NCBI GenBank assembly: GCA_964572225.1
Contig: CAZNFR010000026.1
Span: 1-42,423, forward strand
Origin: CAZNFR01 sp964572225
GTDB taxonomy: Bacteria > Bacteroidota > Bacteroidia > Bacteroidales > GCA-2748055
Direction: 5' to 3'
Length of the DNA stretch: 42,423 nucleotides
Shown in pieces: positions 18,431 through 27,242 of the stretch (the first letter of the stretch is position 1; every line of letters starts with the position of its first letter). Under the pieces are notes generated by a model. That model had not been told where the DNA came from. It saw only the letters and a program-made list of their open reading frames with translations, and did not search any database. The translations under genes were made by a program, and so were the position numbers.

Positions 18431-19384
18431 TTAAAATACCGCCTTCGCAATTTTCCGGATGTTATCCGATATTCCAAGGGTGTAGTAATGTATGGCAGGT
18501 ACCCCAAACTCTTTCAGTTCCTTTGACTGCTGAATGGTCCACTCAACCCCCACTTCCTTGGCCGAATCATTATTTTGGCATTTCGCCACTTCTTTGACCA
18601 GGTTGTTGGGTATATCGATATGAAATACCCTTGGCAGCATATCAATATCTTTTACTGCAGTAATGGGCTTGATTCCGGGAACCACCGGAACTTCGATTCC
18701 ATGCTGGCGGACCTGGTCAATAAAATGAAAGAATTTTCGGTTATCAAAAAACATTTGAGTCACAATATACTCTGCCCCGGCTTCAACTTTGGCTTTCAGA
18801 AAGGATAGGTCCATGTCCATATTGGGCGATTCGTAATGCTTTTCCGGATACCCTGCCGTGCCAACTGAAAAATTCGTTTTGGTAGCATTCTGGATGCCCT
18901 CATCCAGGTATATTCCCTCATTCAAATTCATGATTTGTTGAATGAGCCCCAGGGTATGATCATGCCCGTTTTCTTCAGCAATAAAAAAACGCTGACCTTT
19001 TTGGGGATCTCCCCTCAATACCAGGAGATTGTTCATTCCAAGGAAGTTAAGGTCAATAAGCACATCTTCGGTTTCCTCCCTTGTGAATCCCCCGCAAATG
19101 AGGTGAGGAACCACGGTCTGATTGTACTTCTTCTGAATGGCCGCAGAGATGGCAACCGTTCCGGGTCTCTTGCGGATGATTTTTCTCTCCATTAGCCCCT
19201 GTTCATTCTTCCGGTACACCGATTCCTGCTGGTGATAGGTAACATTGATATTTAAGGGGTTGAATTCTATGAGCGGATCAATGGAGGCGTAGATATCCTC
19301 AATCGTCCTTCCTTTAAGGGGAGGCAGAAGTTCAAATGAAAAGTAGGTCTTTTTCGCTTTTCTTAATTCTTCGGCAACAATCAT
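18431..19384 (-). CDS. metF: 5,10-methylenetetrahydrofolate reductase
   Basis: FAD enzyme that reduces methylene-THF to methyl-THF, the methyl donor for methionine synthase; 317 residues, normal length. Typical segments are FSFELLPPLKGRTIEDIYAS (N-terminal FAD/substrate strand), VTYHQQES, VPHLICGGFTREETEDVL, LVLRGDPQKG and AEYIVTQMFFDNRKF, followed by PVVPGIKPI. It starts 68 bp after the end of metH on the same strand and is probably co-transcribed with it. The pair supplies the methyl group and uses it. Confidence 0.96.
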   Translation of the reverse strand: MIVAEELRKAKKTYFSFELLPPLKGRTIEDIYASIDPLIEFNPLNINVTYHQQESVYRKNEQGLMERKIIRKRPGTVAISAAIQKKYNQTVVPHLICGGFTREETEDVLIDLNFLGMNNLLVLRGDPQKGQRFFIAEENGHDHTLGLIQQIMNLNEGIYLDEGIQNATKTNFSVGTAGYPEKHYESPNMDMDLSFLKAKVEAGAEYIVTQMFFDNRKFFHFIDQVRQHGIEVPVVPGIKPITAVKDIDMLPRVFHIDIPNNLVKEVAKCQNNDSAKEVGVEWTIQQSKELKEFGVPAIHYYTLGISDNIRKIAKAVF

Positions 19385-19452
19385 GGATTTTTGAGATCGA
19401 TTTGAATGGTTTTATATGAACCAGGGCATAAAGATAATTATAAATTTGTTGT

Positions 19453-22400
19453 TTACCCGGTATAATTAAGGTTGGAGGCCAGCCATTTTTCCACGATCTG
19501 AACTTCGGTGCTTTTTCGTTTGGCATAATCAAGAACCTGATCCTTTCCAATTTTTCCGACAAAGAAATAACGGGACTCAGGATGTGCAAAAATTAATCCG
19601 CTAACCGAGGCAGCGGGATACATGCTAAAACTTTCCGTGAGACTGATATTTGCATTCTTTTGTGCCTGCAGAAGTTGGAATAATACCTCTTTTTCTGAGT
19701 GATCGGGACAGGCAGGGTAGCCATGTGCAGGTCTTATACCCTGGTATTTTTCGAGAAGCAATCCCTCGAGGTCCAGGTTTTCGTCGGGTGCATAGCCCCA
19801 ATAGTCTTTTCTAATTTTCAAATGAAGGAGCTCTGTGAAAGCTTCAGCCAGTCTGTCGGCCAGAGCTTTTAGCATAATGCTTTGGTAATCATCATGATCA
19901 TTTTCAAACTCCCGGATTTTGGACTCAATCCCTAAACCTGCAGTAGTGGCAAAAGCTCCAATATAGTCTGTGATTCCACTGGACTTAGGAGCTATGAAAT
20001 CTGAAAGGCAAAGATTCGGGGACCCATCTTCTTTTTTTACCTGGTTTCTCAGGTTGGTAAATTTTGCGATGATATTCTTTTCTGTTTCATTGTCATAAAC
20101 CTCAATATCATCCCCTACGCTATTGGCCGGGAAGAAACCTGCCACGGCTCTGGCGGTGAGCCATTTTTCGGAGATGATCCTGTCCAACATGTCATTGGCA
20201 TCTTTGAAAAGTTTTTTTGCTTCCGGACCCTGAACCGGATCTTCAAGGATGCCGGGAAATTTCCCTTTCAACTGCCAGACAACAAAAAAGAAAACCCAGG
20301 AAATGTATTCACGGATCTCTTCGAGGGGGTAATCATCAAAAACTTTTAATCCGGTAAAGGATGGATTGTGGATTTGGGTGGGGGACCAGTCAATTTGTAG
20401 CTTGTTATCCCTTGCCTGCTGCAGGTCCAGGTACTCTAGCCTGCTTTTCGCGCCCGAATAGCTTTCCCTTAGTCTGGCATAATCTTCCTTTACACTTTGG
20501 GCAAATTTTTCCCGCTCATCTTTTCTGAGAAGATTACTTACCACTCCAACACTTTTGGAAGCATCCTTGACGTGTATTACCGGTTGGGAATACCGGGGTT
20601 CTATTTTAACTGCCGTATGGATTTTTGAGGTAGTAGCTCCGCCAATGAGGAGTGGGACGGAAAAACCCTGACTTTCCATTTCGGAAGCAATGTTCACCAT
20701 TTCTTCCAAAGACGGGGTGATAAGTCCGCTTACCCCGACAATATCCGCCTTAATTTCCTTCGCCTTGTCCAGGATTTTCTGGGTTGGCACCATCACTCCC
20801 ATATCGATGATCTCATAATTATTGCAGCCCAGAACCACGCCTACAATGTTTTTGCCTATATCATGAACATCCCCTTTAACCGTGGCAAGAAGGATTCTGC
20901 CTGCAAATCCCGATGAGCCCGATTCGGACTTTTCGGCTTCGATAAAAGGAAGAAGAACTGCAACTGCCTTTTTCATTACCCTGGCGCTTTTGACCACCTG
21001 TGGAAGAAACATTTTACCATCTCCAAAAAGATCGCCCACCACGTTCATCCCATCCATCAAAGGACCCTCAATCACCTTTAATCCGGTTTTATATTTCTCG
21101 AGAGCCTCAAAAGTATCCTTCTCGATGTAATCCGTAATTCCTTTTATTAATGAGTGTTTAAGCCTTTCTTCCAGGGAACCGGATCTCCAGTCATCCTCTT
21201 TTTTTTGTGTGCCTTTTTGTTCCTTTATGCTTTCTGCAAACTGTATTAGTTTTTCGGTTGCCTCGGGTTTCCGGTTGAGGACCACATCCTCAACCAGTTC
21301 AAGCAGATCTGCCGGTATTTCGTCATAAACCTGCAGAAGGGAAGGATTTACAATTCCCATATCCAAACCGGCCCGGGTAGCGTGGTAGAGGAATACCGAA
21401 TGCATAGCTTCTCTTACGGTGTTATTCCCCCGAAAGGAAAATGAAAGGTTACTGATACCTCCGCTGACTTTTGCCCCAGGAAGGTTTTCTTTTATCCACT
21501 TAACCGTATTTATAAAATCAACGGCATAATTGTCGTGCTCTTCAATACCGGTGGCAATGGCCAATACATTGGGGTCAAAAATGATATCGGTAGGAGGGAA
21601 GTCAACCTTCTGAACCAATAAATGATATGCCCTGCTGCAAATTTCAGTTTTTCTCTCAAAGGAATCGGCCTGACCCCGCTCATCAAAAGCCATTACCACG
21701 GCGGCAGCTCCGTATTTTTTGATCTTTAAAGCCTGTTCCAGGAAGATATCTTCCCCTTCCTTAAGACTGATGGAATTTACAATGGCCTTTCCCTGAACAC
21801 ATTTCAAACCGGTTTCGATCACATTCCACTTGGAGGAATCGATCATGAAAGGAACTCTGGCTACATCCGGTTCCGAGATCAGGAGGTTGAGGAAAGTTTT
21901 CATTTCCTTTTCCGCGTCCAACATCGCATCATCCATGCAAATGTCGATGATCTGCGCACCGCCTTCCACCTGATGTCTGGCTATGGATACTGCCTCTTCA
22001 TATTTTTTTTCCCGGATGAGTTTGGCAAATTTTGTGGAACCGGCTACGTTGGTCCTTTCGCCAATGTTAATAAAATTACTGCCTTCAAATATGGTGAGGG
22101 ATTCCAGTCCTGAAAGGTTGAGTTTTTTCTCGGATGTAAGAGGTATTCTTCTTTTGCCCTGTCCGGCGTATTTAACAAATTCCCGAATATGACCAGGAGT
22201 GGTGCCGCAACAGCCGCCGATGATATTTACATATCCTGAGTCGATAAAATCCTTTATGTACCGCCCCATTTCAGCGGGAGTCTGATCATATTCCCCAAAC
22301 TGATTAGGCAGTCCGGCGTTTGGATAGGCACTTACCAAGCTTCCGGTTTTCCGGGAAAGTTCTTTAAGGTAGGGTTTCATCTCCTCTGCACCCAAAGAGC

Positions 22401-23136
22401 AATTCAATCCGATAGAAAGTACAGGGATATGGGAGACTGAATTTATGAAGGCCTCCAGGTTTTGCCCTGACAGGGTTCGTCCGGAAGCATCCGTGATGGT
22501 CCCTGAGATCATCACCGGAATTTTCCGGCCGGTTTCTTCCATAATCGTTTCAATCGCAAAAATCGCGGCCTTTGCATTCAGGGTATCAAAAATGGTTTCG
22601 ATAAGCAGCAGATCCGCGCCGCCCTCAAGCAGGCTTTCAGCCTGTTCATGATAGGTTACCACCAGGTCGTCGAAACCAACGGCTCTGTATCCGGGATCAT
22701 TAACATCAGGGGACATGGAGGCGGTTTTATTGGTGGGGCCCAGGGCTCCGGCCACAAATCGCACCTTACCGGGTTCTTTCCTGCTGAAATCATCGGCAGC
22801 CTGACGGGCGATCCGGGCCGATGAGACATTCATCTCTCGGACAAGAGATTCCATGTGGTAGTCGGCCTGAGAGATCCGGTTGGCATTGAAGGTATTGGTT
22901 TCTATTATATCGGCCCCCGCCTCGAGGAATTGTTGGTGGATTGAATGGATCACTTCCGGCTTTGTAACCGAGAGGAGATCATTATTCCCTTTAACCTCGT
23001 AAGGAAAATCCTTAAATTGTTCCCCCCTGAAATCTTCTTCGGAAAGGCTATAGGTCTGAATCATCGTTCCCATAGCCCCGTCGAGGACAAGTATCCTTTC
23101 AGACAGGTATTTATATAACAGTTCAGTTCTGTCCAT
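19453..23136 (-). CDS. metH: Cobalamin-dependent methionine synthase
   Basis: Transfers the methyl group of methyl-THF to homocysteine through methylcobalamin; cytoplasmic, 1227 residues, full-length four-module form. The homocysteine domain (1-330) has LDGAMGTMIQTYSL and zinc cysteines in GLNCSLGAEEM (~245) and GGCCGTTPGHI (~308). The pterin domain follows from ~350 (NIGERTNVAGSTKFAKLI). The B12 cap (DGMNVVGDLFGDGKMFLPQV) precedes the B12 loop GDVHDIGKNIVGVVLGCN with the cobalt-ligand histidine (~755). The reactivation domain (~900-1227) contains RPAHGYPACPDHSEKE. It leads the metH-metF operon from a promoter at 23176-23207. The leader is only about 30 nt, too short for a cobalamin or SAM riboswitch. 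Confidence 0.97.
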   Translation of the reverse strand: MDRTELLYKYLSERILVLDGAMGTMIQTYSLSEEDFRGEQFKDFPYEVKGNNDLLSVTKPEVIHSIHQQFLEAGADIIETNTFNANRISQADYHMESLVREMNVSSARIARQAADDFSRKEPGKVRFVAGALGPTNKTASMSPDVNDPGYRAVGFDDLVVTYHEQAESLLEGGADLLLIETIFDTLNAKAAIFAIETIMEETGRKIPVMISGTITDASGRTLSGQNLEAFINSVSHIPVLSIGLNCSLGAEEMKPYLKELSRKTGSLVSAYPNAGLPNQFGEYDQTPAEMGRYIKDFIDSGYVNIIGGCCGTTPGHIREFVKYAGQGKRRIPLTSEKKLNLSGLESLTIFEGSNFINIGERTNVAGSTKFAKLIREKKYEEAVSIARHQVEGGAQIIDICMDDAMLDAEKEMKTFLNLLISEPDVARVPFMIDSSKWNVIETGLKCVQGKAIVNSISLKEGEDIFLEQALKIKKYGAAAVVMAFDERGQADSFERKTEICSRAYHLLVQKVDFPPTDIIFDPNVLAIATGIEEHDNYAVDFINTVKWIKENLPGAKVSGGISNLSFSFRGNNTVREAMHSVFLYHATRAGLDMGIVNPSLLQVYDEIPADLLELVEDVVLNRKPEATEKLIQFAESIKEQKGTQKKEDDWRSGSLEERLKHSLIKGITDYIEKDTFEALEKYKTGLKVIEGPLMDGMNVVGDLFGDGKMFLPQVVKSARVMKKAVAVLLPFIEAEKSESGSSGFAGRILLATVKGDVHDIGKNIVGVVLGCNNYEIIDMGVMVPTQKILDKAKEIKADIVGVSGLITPSLEEMVNIASEMESQGFSVPLLIGGATTSKIHTAVKIEPRYSQPVIHVKDASKSVGVVSNLLRKDEREKFAQSVKEDYARLRESYSGAKSRLEYLDLQQARDNKLQIDWSPTQIHNPSFTGLKVFDDYPLEEIREYISWVFFFVVWQLKGKFPGILEDPVQGPEAKKLFKDANDMLDRIISEKWLTARAVAGFFPANSVGDDIEVYDNETEKNIIAKFTNLRNQVKKEDGSPNLCLSDFIAPKSSGITDYIGAFATTAGLGIESKIREFENDHDDYQSIMLKALADRLAEAFTELLHLKIRKDYWGYAPDENLDLEGLLLEKYQGIRPAHGYPACPDHSEKEVLFQLLQAQKNANISLTESFSMYPAASVSGLIFAHPESRYFFVGKIGKDQVLDYAKRKSTEVQIVEKWLASNLNYTG

Positions 23137-23175
23137 GAATTGTCGTATGGAATAATGCAGCTATTTGAAATATGC

Positions 23176-23207
23176 CAAAAATAACATTAAAAAGCTGACA
23201 TATCAAA
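23176..23207 (-). promoter_or_regulatory. Bacteroidota-type promoter for metH-metF
   Basis: On the minus strand, TTTG (23207-23204), a 20-nt spacer and TATTTTTG (23183-23176), a perfect match to TAnnTTTG. The predicted start site is about 30 nt before the metH ATG. Confidence 0.6.
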
Positions 23208-23262
23208 AAGGCTGCCGGGATAGGTGGATTTTGTGGCTTATAAAGCTTAGCACCCTTAAGGG

Positions 23263-25170
23263 CTAACCAATCAGATCCTTCATCGCGCGTGTATTCCTGG
23301 CATTCAGAACATTCTTTGCTTCGGGAGTATACAGGTATTCAATAAGCTCGCTGTAATTTTCGGTTATCACTCCTCTAACCATTTTGAGGGTAGTATTCAT
23401 CATCCTGTTTTCTTCGGTAAACCCTTCATTCAAAATACCGATTGCAGCAGGCAGCCATCGTTGGGGAAACATCTCCGAGAATTTTCCGTTGGTTCGGTAT
23501 TCCAGAAGTTCACCTTCAATTATTTTTAACGCTGCCTCAATGCCCTGATCCGAACCGGGTTCTATGGCGTTTTCACGCAAATTTCGCTTCAGGGCCTCAG
23601 CATTTGGATGCAACAGCACAATGGTATACGGTTTTTGATTATTAAAAAGCATAACCTGGTCGATGAAAGCAGATTGTTCCGTAAATGCTTCCTCGATTCC
23701 TTCCGGACTGTATTTTTCGCCGTCGTCTGCAATGAGCAGGCTTTTGAAACGACCGAGCACATACAGGAAACCGTCCTTGTCGATGTATCCCAGATCGCCG
23801 GTATACAACCAACCGTCTTTAATGGTGTCTGCGGTAGCGGTTTCATTTTTCCAGTAACCCTTCATGACATTTTCGCCCCTGACCACGATCTCTCCTTTTT
23901 CACCTGCCGGAAGCTCTTCCCCATCTTCGTTACAGATCTTAAGTTCAAGATCCTTCACCAAAAAACCGGACGAACCCATCTTATGCCGGTGGGCTGCATT
24001 GGAGCTAATTACCGGTGAGGATTCGGAAAGGCCGTACCCCTGGTACATCGGCATTCCGATTGCATAGAAAAACCGTTGTAATTCGATATCCAGGAGAGCT
24101 CCGCCACCAACAAAAAAGCTCAGGTTTCCACCGAAGCCTTCTCTTACTTTCTTAAACAGAATATTATCGAAGAAGGAAACATAGGGCCTGAGTACCCTTC
24201 TACAGCCTTTGCCTTTATCCCAGCCGTTACCGTTGTAGGCATAAGCTACCTTTAAAGCATGATTGAAAAGCTTCTCTGCAATTTTCCCCTTATCTCTAAT
24301 CCCTTTTTCAATATTTTTTCGAAAATTCTTTGCCAGGGAAGGTACGCTCAGAAGAAAATGAGGTTTAACCTCTTTGATATTTTTGGGTATATTTTTCAGA
24401 GTTTCCATAGGGGTGGCTCCTACCTGAATAGCAGCCATGCTTGCTCCCGAGGCGATAATAGAATAAACCCCGGCTGTATGAGCGAATGAATGGTCCCACG
24501 GCAGGATAAGCAGAGAACAATACCAGGTGGGAATTGTGATGAGACTCAGGGCCTGTTCAACATTGGCGGTATAATTTCTGTGGGAAAGCATGATCCCCTT
24601 CGGATCGGCGGTCGTTCCGGAGGTGTAACAAATATTCGCAATGTCGTCAGGATGGATGGACTTCCAGGTTTCTTCAAATTTGGAAGCTTTACCTGAAAGG
24701 TAGTTTTCTCCTTTTTTTATCACATCTTCGATGTAGATTTCATCCCCGGCGCATTTTTCGAGAGGATCGAGAAATATGACTTTTTCAACCGTTTTCAGTT
24801 GGGCCCTGATGGCAGGCAGTTTTCTGGCTTGCTGACTGGAGATAATGAGGAAACGGGATCCTGAATGGTTAATCCTGAAAATAAGGTCTGTACTGTCCTG
24901 AAGTTTGACTGAAAGGGGAACATTAATCGCCCCACAATACAAAATGCCAAGTTCGCTTACCACCCAATCGTTTCTTCCTTCCGATATTAAGGAAACGCGG
25001 TCGCCCTTTTTTATTCCCATGCTTAAAAGTCCGGCAGCAAATTTGTGAACCCTTTCCCTGATCTGACGGTAGGTTGAGCTTACATAGGCTTCCCCATTAT
25101 GTTCGAACATCATGGGATTATCGACATATTTAAATGCATAGTTTTCAAAAAACTCGTTGATAGTTTTCAT
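23263..25170 (-). CDS. AMP-dependent long-chain acyl-CoA synthetase-like ligase
   Basis: Activates a carboxylic acid, probably a long-chain fatty acid, to its acyl-adenylate and CoA thioester; 635 residues, cytoplasmic or membrane-associated. ANL-superfamily motifs are ICYTSGTTADPKGIMLSHRN (~180-200, P-loop), GYGLSESSPVIS (~375), YTGDLGYIDKDGFLYVLGR (~455) and the RFKSLLIADDGEKYSPEGIE hinge. The long C-terminal part after the hinge, with a helical MMNTTLKMVRGVI tail, resembles the FAA1/eukaryotic-like long-chain group. The ATG at 25170 starts MKTINEFFENYAFKYVDNPM. It is divergent from the MFS gene across 191 bp and its stop lies 126 bp before metH. Exact chain-length preference cannot be told. 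Confidence 0.9.
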   Translation of the reverse strand: MKTINEFFENYAFKYVDNPMMFEHNGEAYVSSTYRQIRERVHKFAAGLLSMGIKKGDRVSLISEGRNDWVVSELGILYCGAINVPLSVKLQDSTDLIFRINHSGSRFLIISSQQARKLPAIRAQLKTVEKVIFLDPLEKCAGDEIYIEDVIKKGENYLSGKASKFEETWKSIHPDDIANICYTSGTTADPKGIMLSHRNYTANVEQALSLITIPTWYCSLLILPWDHSFAHTAGVYSIIASGASMAAIQVGATPMETLKNIPKNIKEVKPHFLLSVPSLAKNFRKNIEKGIRDKGKIAEKLFNHALKVAYAYNGNGWDKGKGCRRVLRPYVSFFDNILFKKVREGFGGNLSFFVGGGALLDIELQRFFYAIGMPMYQGYGLSESSPVISSNAAHRHKMGSSGFLVKDLELKICNEDGEELPAGEKGEIVVRGENVMKGYWKNETATADTIKDGWLYTGDLGYIDKDGFLYVLGRFKSLLIADDGEKYSPEGIEEAFTEQSAFIDQVMLFNNQKPYTIVLLHPNAEALKRNLRENAIEPGSDQGIEAALKIIEGELLEYRTNGKFSEMFPQRWLPAAIGILNEGFTEENRMMNTTLKMVRGVITENYSELIEYLYTPEAKNVLNARNTRAMKDLIG

Positions 25171-25330
25171 TCAGAGGGGGTTTAGTTAGACCTTCAAATT
25201 TGAATATTTTTTTTTAAATAATAAAACACAAATGCTCGTAGAGCGGATTAATCCTTTGTATAGTCATTTTTTCCTTAAAGTAGGTGAAAAGCTAAAGTCG
25301 TCAGCGGTTTCCATAATCCATATATTTTTC

Positions 25331-25338
25331 TACATTTA
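25331..25338 (+). promoter_or_regulatory. Possible -7 element for the MFS gene at 25362
   Basis: TACATTTA, one mismatch from TAnnTTTG and identical to the -7 of the TPR-SpoIIE gene. The expected -33 box 19 bp upstream reads TTTC at 25308-25311. It is 23 bp before the ATG. Confidence 0.35.
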
Positions 25339-25361
25339 CGGGCAAACAAAAAATCACCCCC

Positions 25362-26744
25362 ATGAATACATTGAAAAAATCACTCCAGGAATCGGCTACC
25401 GTTCGATGGGCCATGCTGGTGTTGATCAGCATTGCCATGTTTGCCAACTATTATTTTTACGATGCCCTTTCACCCCTTAAAGGAGCCCTGGAAACCCGAT
25501 TGGGATGGGATTCAACCGATTATGGGTTTTTTGTTTCAGCCTATTCCATACCCAATGTTTTTTTGCTGATGGCGGTAATCGGAGGAATAATTCTGGACAG
25601 ACTCGGAATCAGGATCACCGGCTTCAGCTTTGTTTTTCTGATGGTGGGAGGCTCGGCACTTACCGCTTATGGCGCCAGTGAATTGTTTTTGAGCGGCGGA
25701 CCCGGATACGGATTTATCGATGCGATTTTCCCTTCTTATAGCCCTTCGTTAAAAATGATGGCATTGGGATTCTTTCTTTTTGGACTGGGAGCCGAAACCA
25801 GTATTGTGGTTTTTACCAAAGCCATTGTGAAGTGGTTCAAAGGGAAGGAACTGGCCCTTGCCCTGGGTCTTAACCTGGCTTTTGGACGGCTGGGAATGGC
25901 AGCTGCAATGTGGATTTCACCCAGACTGGAGCAGAATGCGTCCGACTGGTATATGGCCATTTGGTTCGGTTCCATACTTCTGGTAATTGGACTTATAACC
26001 TTTGTTATCTATATGTTCTATGATATATCCTATGACAGGCAAAATAAAATTACCCTGGAAACCGATGAAACGGAACAATTCAGAATACAGGACCTGGGAA
26101 GGTTGCTGACAAATAAGTCTTTTATCTATATAACTCTTCTTTGTGTTACATTTTACAGTGCGGTTTTCCCCTTTGTTAAATATGCACCCGACCTCCTCTC
26201 CAATAAGTTTGGAATGGACTCGGCACTCGCCGGAAAAATTACCTCCATATTACCGTTTGGTACTATTCTTTTCACTCCACTTTTTGGCTATTTCACGGAT
26301 AATCGTGGGAAAAGTGCCAGCCTGATGATATACGGTTCGGTTTTGCTCGTTCTTGTTCACCTACTTTTTGCGTTGACCAGTATAAGCCCGTATATTCCCA
26401 TGTTCCTGCTGGGAGTAGCTTTTTCTCTTATTCCTGCTGCCATGTGGCCCTCGGTTGCCAAGATCGTACCTGAAAAGAGACTGGGTTCAGCTTACGGACT
26501 GATGTTTTCCATTCAGAACATTGGATTGTGGGCGTTCCCGATATTGATAGGAAAAGTGCTGGATATATCTAATCCCCAGGTTACTCCCGAATCTCTGGCA
26601 AACGGAACTGTAAGCTATGACTATACCAATCCCGTTTTAATGCTGACTCTTTTGGGATTGGCAGGAGTGGTTTTTGCCTTTCTTCTTCTCAAAGAGGATA
26701 AGGTTTCAGGGTATGGACTAGAGTTACCAAACAAATCCGAATAG
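25362..26744 (+). CDS. MFS permease, MFSD1/NarK-like
   Basis: Inner-membrane major facilitator of 460 residues with about 12 helices. The N-terminus WAMLVLISIAMFANYYFYDA and following LSPLKGALETRLGWDSTDYG resemble bacterial homologues of the MFSD1 (lysosomal dipeptide exporter-like) group, and GGIILDRLGIRITG is the MFS loop 2-3 motif. A second basic loop, FTDNRGKSASLMI, follows helix 8. The substrate is not known from sequence; a dipeptide or small anion is possible. It is monocistronic by position, divergent from the acyl-CoA synthetase gene and convergent with the small lipoprotein gene 30 bp away. Confidence 0.85.
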   Translation: MNTLKKSLQESATVRWAMLVLISIAMFANYYFYDALSPLKGALETRLGWDSTDYGFFVSAYSIPNVFLLMAVIGGIILDRLGIRITGFSFVFLMVGGSALTAYGASELFLSGGPGYGFIDAIFPSYSPSLKMMALGFFLFGLGAETSIVVFTKAIVKWFKGKELALALGLNLAFGRLGMAAAMWISPRLEQNASDWYMAIWFGSILLVIGLITFVIYMFYDISYDRQNKITLETDETEQFRIQDLGRLLTNKSFIYITLLCVTFYSAVFPFVKYAPDLLSNKFGMDSALAGKITSILPFGTILFTPLFGYFTDNRGKSASLMIYGSVLLVLVHLLFALTSISPYIPMFLLGVAFSLIPAAMWPSVAKIVPEKRLGSAYGLMFSIQNIGLWAFPILIGKVLDISNPQVTPESLANGTVSYDYTNPVLMLTLLGLAGVVFAFLLLKEDKVSGYGLELPNKSE

Positions 26745-26774
26745 AAATCAGAAACCCGAGGGAGGTTGTGTCCA

Positions 26775-27197
26775 TCAGTCTTTTAGTCTGACATCCAGGA
26801 TACCTCCCTTGATCACATAGCAATCGGATTCACAGGCATCGCTTACCAGGGAAGTTTTCAACCTGTCACCATCAACCGCAATGATGGTCTCGGTTCCTTT
26901 TTTATAGAATGCTTTTATGGAGTAGTACTCATCAACCGGTGAATAAAGATACAGGGTTTCAGACCATGAGGTGTCTTTCCACTCAATGTTGTTTTCGTCT
27001 ACTTCCCCACGGTAAAAGATGAGGGGAACAAACGGGTTTTCTTCATTTATCGTTATATCCACGATCAGATCGGCACTGTCGGGTTCATTAATGTAACATT
27101 CATCGCAATTAACATCAAAGACAAAGGGATCCTGCTCACACGCAAATGTGATCAGGAAAAGCAGGAAAAGTATGGCAAGTTTATGGATTGTTCTCAC
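26775..27197 (-). CDS. Small cysteine-containing lipoprotein, unknown function
   Basis: Family not recognised; 140 residues with a GTG start at 27197. The lipoprotein signal MRTIHKLAILFLLFLITFAC gives lipidated Cys20. The mature part has two cysteine pairs, CDEC near residue 31 and CESDC near residue 123, which in an exported protein could form disulphides or bind metal. The middle is beta-rich (ADLIVDITINEENPFVPLIF). It follows the ankyrin-repeat gene by 45 bp on the same strand and is probably co-transcribed with it, so the two may work together in the envelope. Confidence 0.75.
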   Translation of the reverse strand: MRTIHKLAILFLLFLITFACEQDPFVFDVNCDECYINEPDSADLIVDITINEENPFVPLIFYRGEVDENNIEWKDTSWSETLYLYSPVDEYYSIKAFYKKGTETIIAVDGDRLKTSLVSDACESDCYVIKGGILDVRLKD

Positions 27198-27242
27198 AGG
27201 TTCGTTGTTTTATTTTTGGGTTCTCGAAGTAATTTACAAGGA

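Noticed and set aside
23137..23262. Cobalamin or SAM riboswitch upstream of metH
   Set aside because: The predicted leader is only about 30 nt and no B12-box or SAM aptamer pattern is seen.
23608..24018. Plus-strand 136-codon open frame antisense to the acyl-CoA synthetase
   Set aside because: Shadow frame without recognisable features.
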